From assembly GCF_008806755.1 (NCBI RefSeq), contig NZ_WAAU01000030.1, positions 35,702 through 99,701 on the forward strand: a stretch of 64,000 bases of DNA, read 5' to 3'. The notes beneath the pieces are model-generated. The model was not told the origin of the DNA. It did no database searches and was given only the letters and a program-made list of their open reading frames with translations. Source of the stretch: Tenacibaculum aiptasiae. GTDB lineage: Bacteria > Bacteroidota > Bacteroidia > Flavobacteriales > Flavobacteriaceae. Positions within the stretch are counted from its first letter, which is position 1. Each line of letters begins with the position of its first letter. The translations under genes were made by a program, and so were the position numbers. Shown here in pieces: positions 1 to 8,987 of the stretch.

Positions 1-3000
1 TATAGTATATTCATAATCATAAGTACCTGCGGTGGTTCCTGAACTTACGGTTATTGTTCCATCGGAGTTCATTACAATACTTCCACTTTGATGTGTTGGT
101 GAAGCTCCTGCTGTTAAAGTAACTTCTGAAACGTTCAATAAAGTTCCATTTAACGTATCGTTTGTTAAAACACTAGCTGTGACTCCTCCTACTTTTCCGT
201 TGATTCCTGTAAAGGTTTCTGTTACCGCCGTAACTGTATTCTGTACAGATTCAATTTTAATTAAATAATCTTCAACTTGCCCTGTAATAACATGACAACT
301 ATTTACATTTCCTTCATACCCAATTACACGCATTCTTAAATTGGTATCATAAACTACATCTTCTGTAGGAATAGTAATAGTTCCTGTAAAAGTTTCGCCA
401 CCAGCTACATTCTGCCTAGCGACAGTTTCATTATAGCCCGTAAAATCTCCATCATTATTATAATCTATATAAACTACATAACTTAAATTAAATCCTGGAG
501 TATAAGAGTCAGTTATTGAAATTGAATAACTCTCTCCTTCTTTTACATCGTATATTATATTAGTAAAATCTTGATAGCCTTCACTTCCTGAGCTATCATT
601 AGAGTTTCCATTAAAGGTTACGTTGTTAATTACTTTAAACCAAGGACTATTATCTACAACTGGGGTACATATTGTTTTATCTGTATCAAACCTAACCACA
701 TTACTATAATATGTTTTTCCACCTGCAGCATATTTTATTCTAAACTGATATGAATTTCCTATTACAGTATTAATCTCTGTTTCGATATTAAACTTTGTAT
801 CTTTACTATATATGGAAGGATTAAATGAAATACTATTATCAAAAGCAGTAGTTCCATATTCTATAAACAATCCTTCTAAATCATTATTCTCTGGAAAAAC
901 TATTCCTTTTAACTTCCATTGATTATTCCCTAAATTTAAAGCTACTAAACTTTCTGCTAATGGAATTTTATGTGGCGTAAGTTCAAAACTTTGTTTATCT
1001 CCATAATGAATTCCATATGCATCTCTCACGAAAGGACGATAATAATATTTTCCATTATAGTCTAAATCACTTATTGTATTTTGAAATATCGTATTATTTG
1101 ATACTATTGAAGAATGTAAACTTACTGATGAATTATTTATATTCAAATCTCCGTCAAATTTAGAATATACAAATCCTGAATTGATAACATTAGTTGCTCC
1201 CTCAAATGTAGCTTCCAAGGTTACAGTATTACTATTGACTAATGAATGCTGTATATTATTGAAATTTACTTTAGATTTCACTTCTACTAATAAATCAACT
1301 GTTTGTGTAGTACCTGTTGTTTGACATGAAGTTGGTGCTGTTGATGATTCAATACCTGTCACTCTCATTAATAGATATTTATTCTTAACTGCAGAGTTAG
1401 GCACAGTAAAATTAGACGTATATTCATCTACCAATCCTCCTGAACTAATTATTTCTTCATTTATATCATCAAAATCACCATCATTATTATAATCTATCCA
1501 TGCTTTTAAATAAAGATTATACGAACCTGCATAACTATCTTTTATAAAAATTGATGATTGTTCTCCTGCAAAAAAATTAAATACTTTATTTGTAGCAACA
1601 TAATTGCTTTTATCTGTTACACTATATTCTTCTTCGTTTAATTTAATAGTACTAATCCCTTTATACCATGGAAGATTCCAAGTACTAGTTAATACACAGT
1701 TAGGTGTTATTGGATTGGCTTTAACATGAATATATTGTTCTTTAACAATAGTATCTGAACCATTTGTATTACTTGCTTTTAATGTTACCTTATAATAGCC
1801 TACAGTTGATAATACTACTTTTGGTGTTGTTTGATTAGCTATATTAATTACATCGTTACCATTTTCTATTGTCCACTCTAATTCAGTCGCATTAGAAGAT
1901 TGATCGACCAAAGTGATTGAATCTCCTTCTTTAATTTCATTTGAATCATTCCCATAAATATTGAAATCTGCCACTGGTTTGTTTCCATTTTTATCTAATA
2001 CAGATTGTAGGCTTGAACTCCAAACACCTCTTCCATATTTTGACACATATAACCTACCATCATTATTAGGATAATAAGCAATACGCATATCTGAAAGATT
2101 TTGTAACGGTAACCCTTTATTAAATTCAACCCAATTGGTTAGATTTTCATCTGAATAATATACTGTCAGATTGGTATATATATAAACTCCTTCTGTAGTA
2201 TTTTTATCCATTAATACTGAGGCTGGATTGGTTGATGGAAAATTACCTTTTAACTTCCAAGTTTCTCCTTTATCTTTTGAGATATACACTCCTGCGTTAG
2301 TAGCAATGACAATTATATTTTCGCTATAAGGATGTGTTGCTATTCTATAATGCGATACTTTGGGTGCATTTGAAAGCTCTATCCAAGTAGGTTCAGCTGC
2401 CGACAAGTTTTCTGTATAAAACAGCCTGTTTCCTACTTCATCTCCCAAAAACGCTAATTCTTTATTTGCTCTTGATTGTTCAAAGGTTCCTGGATGTAAA
2501 CTTGTAATTCCAGCTGAAGTAACCTTAACTGTTTCCCAATTATCATGAACTGGCACCCATGAATGTCCTGTAGAATTCGCTTGATTCTCTCCTTTAAAAC
2601 CATTTACTAACCACCCATCTTTATTTAATGGGGAACGAACTAAACGTACATCACCTGTAGTAAATCCATATAATCTATTTGCATTAAAATAATCGGCATT
2701 AATATTATTGTACACAGAAAACTCATTAGTTCCACCATCTAATTTTACTTTAAGACTTCCTGTAATAAATTTAGTATCATCATTAGGTTGTATTCTTCCT
2801 CTATAAACATCTGCTGAAGCTACATGACTATCTCTTCCATTCCTCGTAAATATTTGTCCTATGTCCTGCCCTCCTGTCATAAATACTCCTTTATCCATTA
2901 GACTAACATCCATTTGACTTCCTTCAGAAACACAAATATCTCCGTTTTTAGAAACTACCTTACTATTTAAATAAGCTTTCTTAGACAAACCTGAGGCTGT

Positions 3001-4524
3001 TACTTCAGCATCTGTGGGAAATAAATCATCTTCTTTAATTGCCCACATACCTCCATCATTACACCAAAACACAGAATCTTTTGCTACATTCGTTGTAACA
3101 TATCTATTATCAGCCCAATTACTTTCTCCATAACTTGGTTTATACTCCCATAGAATTCCTCCATCTTCACTACCCCAAAACTTTTCTCTTAACGTTAACA
3201 TTCTATTTGGATTATTGGGACTCACAAAAAAGTCACTAATCCAAGTAGCTGAAGAATAAGGATTTATACTCCCATAATAATCTGACGTTTCTTCTGTAAA
3301 TCCTTGAGCATTTGTTGCTTTTACTAAAGGAACTGGTCCATTAGGATAATTATAAGTTGGGTGTTTCACTTCTGTGAAATTAAAATAAGAAGTATTATCT
3401 GCTGGATTAGGATTAAAATCTGATTTCCATAAACCTATAAATCTTGTGGGGGTATTTCCATCATCTAAACCATAAGCAAAAACCTGAGTAGAACCCGTTG
3501 TTGGCTTATAAAGCCCTAAATAAAATCGATCTACCTTATTCAGGTGTGTTATAATATTTTTCTCTATAAAGGTATCTCCTTTATCTTTTGAGAAATTTAA
3601 AACTGGGTCAACATCTGCATTATTATCTGATACTATTATTAAGTCCCAATTATCTGTTAAGTCAATATCTGTATAACTCCCCGTTAATTTCAACACCCAA
3701 TTTAATCCCGAATTTACACTTAAATAAATACCATTGGATGTAGCTGCTAGTACTCTAGTTGCATCTACTGGATCTGAGTGAATATCATAAATAGTACCTG
3801 AAATCCCTGAACTTCTGTCCTCCCAAGAGATACCTTCATTATTAGAATACCAAACCTTTTGATCTTCTGCTGCTCCTAGGTACAATATAGATGGATTGGA
3901 TTTATTTACATCAATACACGAAGTATTATCTGTTGCAAAATAATCGGTTTGAGGTATCCAATTCCTACCATAATTAACTGTTTTCCAAAGCCCTCCATTT
4001 CTGGCACAGGCATACATAATCGCTGGGTTTGTTGGATGCATTTCTAAATATTGTATTGCTCCATTACCAGTCGCTGACCAGTGCACTTCAGGATCGCCAA
4101 AAGGCCCTAAATTTTTCCAACTTCCGTATCCATTATTATTAGGAATACTCGACGTAAAAAATGTTGCTACTTTTTCATAATTTGTTGTTTGTTTTTTAGT
4201 ACTTGGCAAAGCCTTTCTATAAACCAATAATTCTTTATAAGATCCTAAATCTGAAGTTAAATAACCCTCACTATCTAATTTTGGCTTTACTCTTTTTTCT
4301 AGTTTTTCAAAATGCTCTATAGTTTCACTATCTAAATTATGAGTAGATTTATAAGCTTTAAATGCTGAAACAACATCAGAAAATTTTACTTTTTCTTGTA
4401 AGAGCATATCTTGCCAAACTGGATGTTCGTATGCATTTTTATCTAAAAAAATTAGTTTTTTCTTAGTTTCGTTATTACAAGAAAACAATAGAGAAAAGGC
4501 TATTATGAGTACTATTCTTTTCAT
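1..4524 (-). CDS. Giant surface lipoprotein with BNR-like, PKD and GEVED domains (3' end outside window)
   Basis: The frame is open from ATG 4524 to the window edge (1508 codons, no stop). It starts with a lipoprotein signal (LLFSC, Cys16). Residues about 100-845 carry repeated sialidase/sortilin-like phrases such as GGLWKTVNYG and GVYISKDKGETW, as in BNR propellers. A PKD-like domain follows at about 846-935, then two GEVED-type domains (about 945-1078 and 1284-1424) around the phrase DYNNDGDF; the second ends GQVEDYLIKI, while in the first the GEVED signature is degenerate. At 1431-1508 there is a fragment of an adhesin-type repeat (TASVLTNDTLNGT). Proteins of this build are usually exposed on the cell surface; the C-terminus, and any type IX sorting signal, is not visible. 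Ligand and function are unknown. Confidence 0.85.
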   Translation of the reverse strand, partial: MKRIVLIIAFSLLFSCNNETKKKLIFLDKNAYEHPVWQDMLLQEKVKFSDVVSAFKAYKSTHNLDSETIEHFEKLEKRVKPKLDSEGYLTSDLGSYKELLVYRKALPSTKKQTTNYEKVATFFTSSIPNNNGYGSWKNLGPFGDPEVHWSATGNGAIQYLEMHPTNPAIMYACARNGGLWKTVNYGRNWIPQTDYFATDNTSCIDVNKSNPSILYLGAAEDQKVWYSNNEGISWEDRSSGISGTIYDIHSDPVDATRVLAATSNGIYLSVNSGLNWVLKLTGSYTDIDLTDNWDLIIVSDNNADVDPVLNFSKDKGDTFIEKNIITHLNKVDRFYLGLYKPTTGSTQVFAYGLDDGNTPTRFIGLWKSDFNPNPADNTSYFNFTEVKHPTYNYPNGPVPLVKATNAQGFTEETSDYYGSINPYSSATWISDFFVSPNNPNRMLTLREKFWGSEDGGILWEYKPSYGESNWADNRYVTTNVAKDSVFWCNDGGMWAIKEDDLFPTDAEVTASGLSKKAYLNSKVVSKNGDICVSEGSQMDVSLMDKGVFMTGGQDIGQIFTRNGRDSHVASADVYRGRIQPNDDTKFITGSLKVKLDGGTNEFSVYNNINADYFNANRLYGFTTGDVRLVRSPLNKDGWLVNGFKGENQANSTGHSWVPVHDNWETVKVTSAGITSLHPGTFEQSRANKELAFLGDEVGNRLFYTENLSAAEPTWIELSNAPKVSHYRIATHPYSENIIVIATNAGVYISKDKGETWKLKGNFPSTNPASVLMDKNTTEGVYIYTNLTVYYSDENLTNWVEFNKGLPLQNLSDMRIAYYPNNDGRLYVSKYGRGVWSSSLQSVLDKNGNKPVADFNIYGNDSNEIKEGDSITLVDQSSNATELEWTIENGNDVINIANQTTPKVVLSTVGYYKVTLKASNTNGSDTIVKEQYIHVKANPITPNCVLTSTWNLPWYKGISTIKLNEEEYSVTDKSNYVATNKVFNFFAGEQSSIFIKDSYAGSYNLYLKAWIDYNNDGDFDDINEEIISSGGLVDEYTSNFTVPNSAVKNKYLLMRVTGIESSTAPTSCQTTGTTQTVDLLVEVKSKVNFNNIQHSLVNSNTVTLEATFEGATNVINSGFVYSKFDGDLNINNSSVSLHSSIVSNNTIFQNTISDLDYNGKYYYRPFVRDAYGIHYGDKQSFELTPHKIPLAESLVALNLGNNQWKLKGIVFPENNDLEGLFIEYGTTAFDNSISFNPSIYSKDTKFNIETEINTVIGNSYQFRIKYAAGGKTYYSNVVRFDTDKTICTPVVDNSPWFKVINNVTFNGNSNDSSGSEGYQDFTNIIYDVKEGESYSISITDSYTPGFNLSYVVYIDYNNDGDFTGYNETVARQNVAGGETFTGTITIPTEDVVYDTNLRMRVIGYEGNVNSCHVITGQVEDYLIKIESVQNTVTAVTETFTGINGKVGGVTASVLTNDTLNGTLLNVSEVTLTAGASPTHQSGSIVMNSDGTITVSSGTTAGTYDYEYTI

Positions 4525-4592
4525 ATTTAATAATTTAGGATATCAATTATTTCAATATGCAAAGGGACGTTTTATATCGCTAATTTCCTCAT

Positions 4593-4652
4593 CAAAAATA
4601 ACTACCGTACACATATATGTAATAAACGGTAGGAAATATGTAATAAACGGTA
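4593..4652 (-). promoter_or_regulatory. Tandem LytTR-type operator and promoter of the surface lipoprotein gene
   Basis: A 17-bp sequence, ATATGTAATAAACGGTA, occurs twice (4615-4631 and 4636-4652), exactly 21 bp apart. Read on the minus strand each copy holds ACCGTTTAT (4630-4622 and 4651-4643), which fits the published LytTR half-site [TA][AC][CA]GTTN[AG][TG] with a 12-nt spacer. Downstream on the same strand TATTTTTG (4600-4593) fits the Bacteroidota -7 box TAnnTTTG, so the two boxes would sit near -40 and -61. An inverted partial copy (TACCGT, 4603-4608) lies between. The orientation points to the lipoprotein gene rather than to comEC; binding is inferred. Confidence 0.6.
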
Positions 4653-4691
4653 AATATCTATATATCTAAAAACCATAGTTTTATCAGTGCT

Positions 4692-6713
4692 ATGAAAAAA
4701 CTATTGGAATTTTTACCTTTTCATTTCCTTATATGTGTCATTTTAGGCATTATTATCCAATTTTATTTAAATGTTTGGCAGCTTAACTTTATTTACATTG
4801 GGTTTATTACTCTTTTAATCTTATCAATTTTATATGCTTTAAAAAGAAAGAACCTCCGTAGATTATTTTCTTTAATAACTTTACTTTTTTTTCTCTTTAT
4901 TGGAATTGTTATTACATTCATAAATAACCCTAAAAATCATCCTAACTTTTATTATAAGTATATTTCTAAGAATTCATCTACAGTACTTATAATCAAGAAA
5001 AATTTAAGATCTAACCAATACTATCATAAGTTTGTTGCTCAAATAGTTCAAATTGATTCAAATAAAACAGTAGGTAATATTCTTTTAAACATAAAAAAAG
5101 ACAGTTCTTCTATTTCTTTAAAAATTGATGATCGAGTTTTTATAAAAACTCAATTTAAAGACATTCCTTCTCCCCTTAATCCTTATCAATTCAATTACAA
5201 AAACTATTTAGCTAAACAATATATTTATCATCAAGCTTTTATTAATAAAGATGAATTCAAACTTTTAAAAAAGAAAACATTTTCACTAACTGGTTTTGCT
5301 GAAAATTTCAGAAACAAGATTCAATCTTCTTTAAACAAACTCCATTTCAATCCTGATGAACGAGCAGTTATTGATGCTCTATTATTAGGTGAAAGGAAAA
5401 ATATGTCGAAAAAATTACTTGAGAGTTATACTAAAGCAGGAGCCATTCATATTTTAGCTATATCTGGTTTACATGTAGGTATTATTTTTATAATTCTAAA
5501 CTATCTGTTTAAACCTCTTGAAAAGCTTAAACACGGTCGTATAGCTACAACTCTCTTTGTTATTTTATTGCTATGGTCGTTTGCTTTTATAACTGGATTA
5601 TCTGCTTCTGTTGTTAGAGCCGTTACTATGTTTAGCTTTCTTAATATTGGAAAGGCTTTTAAAAAAAAGAAAGTTATAGAGTTCTCTATCATTAGCTCTA
5701 TGTTCTTTTTACTATTAATAAAACCTTTATTTTTATTTGATATTGGATTTCAATTAAGTTACTTAGCCGTTTTTGGTATTATTTGGATACAACCAAGATT
5801 ATCAACCTTATGGAAGTCTAAGTTTTTTTTCTTTAAAAAATTCTGGGATTTATTTACCGTATCTATTGCTGCTCAAATTAGTGTATTACCAATTAGCTTA
5901 TTCTATTTCCATCAATTTCCTAGTTTATTTATTATTTCAAACCTCATTATAATTCCATGTTTAACATTTATCTTAATTGGTGGGGTTTTAATTATAATAT
6001 TAGCTTCTTGTAATTCTACACCCTCATTTTTAATTGACTCTTATGCTTTTATTATTTCTAAAATGAATAAAGTTATTGACTGGATTTCCAATCAAGAGAA
6101 GTTTTTATTTCAGGAAATTTCAATGTCTTTTTATGAAATGATGTTTTGGTATTTAATACTCATCTTTTCTTTTCAATTTATTATTTCTAAAAAGATGAAT
6201 TATTTCATCTATACATTAACAACAGTATTATTTCTTCAGGGGCATCTGATTTTCAAAAAGTATACTCAAGAAAATAAACAAGAAGTAATCGTTTTTCATA
6301 ATCAACGAAAAAACTTAATAGGAATACGAAATGGCAAAAAACTACAAATCTTTCAATCGTTAGACGCCCTTAATAATTTTACTAAAAATATAATTAAGAA
6401 TTATAACACAAATGAATCTATAAATAAAACTATAGTTACCCCTCAAACTAATGTATTTAAGTTTAAATCTGATACTATTTTAATTATTGATAGTTTAAAT
6501 GTTTATAAACTTCCAATTGAAAACTCAATCATTATTTTACAAAACTCTCCCAAAATCAATTTAGTTCGCCTAATAAATACATTAAATCCTAAATTAATAA
6601 TTGCTGATGGAAGCAATTATAAAAGCTATGTAACTCGATGGAATTTTACTTGTAAAAACAAAAAAACTCCGTTTTACTATACTGGTAAAAACGGAGCTTA
6701 TTTTATTAACTAA
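4692..6713 (+). CDS. comEC: ComEC/Rec2-family competence protein (DNA uptake channel)
   Basis: Inner-membrane protein of 673 aa expected to carry single-stranded DNA into the cytoplasm during natural transformation. Two N-terminal membrane helices precede a DUF4131-like soluble region (about 90-215). The competence-domain signature HILAISGLHVGII follows at about 255-267, then a string of hydrophobic segments to about 510. The C-terminal 150 residues occupy the place of the metallo-beta-lactamase-like domain but contain no HxHxDH motif, so nuclease activity is unlikely there. It stands alone, divergent from the lipoprotein gene and convergent with the thioredoxin-like gene 8 bp away. Family assignment is firm; transformation ability of the strain is not shown. 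Confidence 0.88.
   Translation: MKKLLEFLPFHFLICVILGIIIQFYLNVWQLNFIYIGFITLLILSILYALKRKNLRRLFSLITLLFFLFIGIVITFINNPKNHPNFYYKYISKNSSTVLIIKKNLRSNQYYHKFVAQIVQIDSNKTVGNILLNIKKDSSSISLKIDDRVFIKTQFKDIPSPLNPYQFNYKNYLAKQYIYHQAFINKDEFKLLKKKTFSLTGFAENFRNKIQSSLNKLHFNPDERAVIDALLLGERKNMSKKLLESYTKAGAIHILAISGLHVGIIFIILNYLFKPLEKLKHGRIATTLFVILLLWSFAFITGLSASVVRAVTMFSFLNIGKAFKKKKVIEFSIISSMFFLLLIKPLFLFDIGFQLSYLAVFGIIWIQPRLSTLWKSKFFFFKKFWDLFTVSIAAQISVLPISLFYFHQFPSLFIISNLIIIPCLTFILIGGVLIIILASCNSTPSFLIDSYAFIISKMNKVIDWISNQEKFLFQEISMSFYEMMFWYLILIFSFQFIISKKMNYFIYTLTTVLFLQGHLIFKKYTQENKQEVIVFHNQRKNLIGIRNGKKLQIFQSLDALNNFTKNIIKNYNTNESINKTIVTPQTNVFKFKSDTILIIDSLNVYKLPIENSIIILQNSPKINLVRLINTLNPKLIIADGSNYKSYVTRWNFTCKNKKTPFYYTGKNGAYFIN
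6659..6696 (-). terminator. Rho-independent terminator inside the 3' end of comEC
   Basis: CTCCGTTTT (6667-6675) pairs with AAAACGGAG (6688-6696). Read on the minus strand the stem is followed by seven T, so it terminates the thioredoxin-like gene whose stop codon is at 6722. The hairpin lies within comEC coding sequence. Confidence 0.7.
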
Positions 6714-6721
6714 AACGTATT

Positions 6722-7240
6722 TTAGATTGAACCTTTAAAGTTCTTTTCAAACTCTTTCCAACTTGTTTTTTTATAATTATCATTATTAAAAAACGCTAAC
6801 ACTTTTTCAAAACGTTCTTTAGGCATATAACCTGGTACTGTTTGAATCAGTTGCTCTTTTTCGTTAAAGAAGGCTGTTGAAGGATAACTCATTTTTCCTT
6901 TCATTATAGCAGCTGCTAATTCATGATATTTACTTCTTCCTTGTTGAACAAACTTATATGTTTTTCCTTGAAAACTGATATCTTCTCTTCCTTCTCCGTC
7001 CATCTTCACTGCATAATAGTTATCATTTATATATTTAACTATTACTTCATTTTTATAAGTTGTTTTATCCATCTTCTTACACCAACCACACCAGTCTGTA
7101 TATAAATCGATTAAAATTGGTTTAGGATTTACTTTATTTTTTGCCATTGCTTCTTCAAAAGTTAACCAATTAACTTTATCCTGAGCCTTCACTCCAGCTG
7201 AAACAATTACTAAAACTGCTACTAATATTAATTTCTTCAT
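6722..7240 (-). CDS. Periplasmic thioredoxin-like protein (thioredoxin_7/DUF255 type)
   Basis: Protein of 172 aa with a signal peptide ending about ...VKAQ (residue 20) and an early thioredoxin fold motif DWCGWCKKM (Cys51, Cys54). The W-C-x-x-C-K context with tryptophan before the second cysteine is typical of small exported thiol-disulfide proteins of Bacteroidota. It probably reduces or oxidises periplasmic thiols; the partner is unknown. The ATG at 7240 follows a TAnnTTTG-like box (TAAATTTG, 7273-7266) that overlaps the terminator of the upstream transporter operon, so the gene is probably transcribed on its own. Confidence 0.82.
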   Translation of the reverse strand: MKKLILVAVLVIVSAGVKAQDKVNWLTFEEAMAKNKVNPKPILIDLYTDWCGWCKKMDKTTYKNEVIVKYINDNYYAVKMDGEGREDISFQGKTYKFVQQGRSKYHELAAAIMKGKMSYPSTAFFNEKEQLIQTVPGYMPKERFEKVLAFFNNDNYKKTSWKEFEKNFKGSI

Positions 7241-7273
7241 ATCTCTTAAGTCTCAATAAGTATTCCAAATTTA

Positions 7274-7309
7274 CAAAAAAACCTGCCAAATATTAATATT
7301 TAGCAGGTT
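7274..7309 (-). terminator. Terminator of the peptidase-peptide transporter operon
   Basis: AACCTGC (7280-7286) pairs with GCAGGTT (7303-7309), extended by AAATATT/AATATTT after one mismatch. On the minus strand the stem is followed by a run of seven T. It lies 29 bp after the stop of the POT transporter at 7338. Confidence 0.75.
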
Positions 7310-7337
7310 GTAATATTGTTTTAACTTTTATTTAGGA

Positions 7338-8918
7338 TTATTTTACCCCGTGCATTAACTTTTTCATTACTGGTGTTAAAGCCATTAAAATTACTCCAGC
7401 TAGCATTGGAACTAATGTAAATATTAAGAAGAATGTACTCATATCATAGGCAGCTGTAATCTTATCAATCATACCTCCCATTGATCCAGCAGCTTTATTT
7501 CCCATTCCTACTGCTATATACCATAATCCAAACATCATTCCTATTTTAGTTGCCGGTACTAACTTAGATACATAAGATAAACCTACTGGTGATAAACATA
7601 ATTCTCCGATTGTATGTAAAAAATATGCTAATATTAACCATATCATACTTACTGAAGCTGTTTGAGCTCCTTGTGGAATTGCTGAAGAACCGTAAGCTAA
7701 AGCTCCAAATCCTAATCCTAAAAGAACTAAACCTAACCCAAACTTAACTGTCGCTGGCGGATTAAATTTACTTTCCCATATTTTTGAAATTAATGGCGCA
7801 AAAGCAATAATATAAAAAGAATTTAAAATTGAGAACCATGATGCTGGCACCTCTGTTTTTACGTCACTATATTGATTTTTTAACATCCAAAAAACTATAG
7901 CCCATATTATTATAAAACTAGTACCTAAAAATATATTTGATAAAGCATATTTTGAGAATGTAATTTTAAATAATTTAAATAATACATAAGTAATAATTAA
8001 CAAAGGAACTACCGTTAATAGTGTATTAGCTATTCTAAAAATATTAGCTGAATCTCCTTCTAAAACTCTATTAGTATAATCACTAGCAAAAATTGTCATT
8101 GATCCTCCTGCTTGTTCAAAAGCAGCCCAGAAAAACACTGTAAAAAAAGCTAAAATACCTACAACAATATATCTATCTCTTTGAACATTTGCAGGAACAT
8201 TTTCTTCAACAATTTCTTTTTGTAAAGATTCAGTTTCAATCGCATCTTCTAAATCTACATTTTTAGATGGTGCCAAACCAATTTTTCCAAAGATTCCTTG
8301 AGCAAACCAGAACTGTAACATTCCAAAGAACATAAAGATACCAGCTAATCCGAATCCATAATGCCATCCAGATGTTTCTCCTACGTATCCACATAATAAA
8401 ATACCTATAAACGCACCTGCATTTACTCCCATGTAAAAGATAGTAAAAGCTCCATCTTTCTTTTCTTGAGCATTTTTATAAACACCATTTATAATTGAAG
8501 TAATATTCGGTTTAAACAATCCATTTCCTGCTACTAAACACCCAATACCTACATATAAACTCCATGGTGTATTTAATGCCATTGTAGCATGCCCTATAGT
8601 CATTATTAATGCACCTAAAGCAACTGCCCATCTATAACCTAAAAATTTATCTGCTAAAATCCCTCCTATAATAGGTGTAAAATATACTAGCATAGTATAA
8701 GTACCATACAATCCTAAAGCATCTTCTCTCGACCAGCCCCAACCTGGATTATCTCCTGTAATTGCAGATGTTAAAAATAACACTAAAATTGCACGCATTC
8801 CGTAATACGAAAAACGCTCCCACATTTCCGTAAAAAATAGTACAAATAACCCAGATGGATGTCCCATCAATAATTTACGATTCATCTCTGAACCTTCAAA
8901 CCTAATACTAGTATTCAT
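7338..8918 (-). CDS. POT/PTR2-family proton-dependent oligopeptide transporter (second copy)
   Basis: A 526-aa major facilitator of the proton-coupled oligopeptide (POT) family, expected to bring di- and tripeptides across the inner membrane. The N-terminal signature FFTEMWERFSYYGMRAIL at about 29-46 and the later ELCLSPVGLSYVSK are diagnostic, with many hydrophobic helices between. Compared with its upstream neighbour it has a longer central segment containing two extra helices. It lies 69 bp after that paralogue, with a weak hairpin in the gap, and is probably the last gene of the peptidase operon. Exact peptide preference cannot be read from the sequence. Confidence 0.9.
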   Translation of the reverse strand: MNTSIRFEGSEMNRKLLMGHPSGLFVLFFTEMWERFSYYGMRAILVLFLTSAITGDNPGWGWSREDALGLYGTYTMLVYFTPIIGGILADKFLGYRWAVALGALIMTIGHATMALNTPWSLYVGIGCLVAGNGLFKPNITSIINGVYKNAQEKKDGAFTIFYMGVNAGAFIGILLCGYVGETSGWHYGFGLAGIFMFFGMLQFWFAQGIFGKIGLAPSKNVDLEDAIETESLQKEIVEENVPANVQRDRYIVVGILAFFTVFFWAAFEQAGGSMTIFASDYTNRVLEGDSANIFRIANTLLTVVPLLIITYVLFKLFKITFSKYALSNIFLGTSFIIIWAIVFWMLKNQYSDVKTEVPASWFSILNSFYIIAFAPLISKIWESKFNPPATVKFGLGLVLLGLGFGALAYGSSAIPQGAQTASVSMIWLILAYFLHTIGELCLSPVGLSYVSKLVPATKIGMMFGLWYIAVGMGNKAAGSMGGMIDKITAAYDMSTFFLIFTLVPMLAGVILMALTPVMKKLMHGVK

Positions 8919-8945
8919 ATTTTTCTTATATATTTATAATGAAAG

Positions 8946-8976
8946 AAACCTTGCAATAATATACATTACAAGGTTT
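8946..8976 (-). terminator. Weak intercistronic hairpin between the two POT genes
   Basis: AAACCTTG (8946-8953) pairs with CAAGGTTT (8969-8976). On the minus strand the following bases are only moderately T-rich, so this is more likely an attenuator or mRNA-stability hairpin than a full stop. Confidence 0.4.
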
Positions 8977-8987
8977 AATTTTTATTT

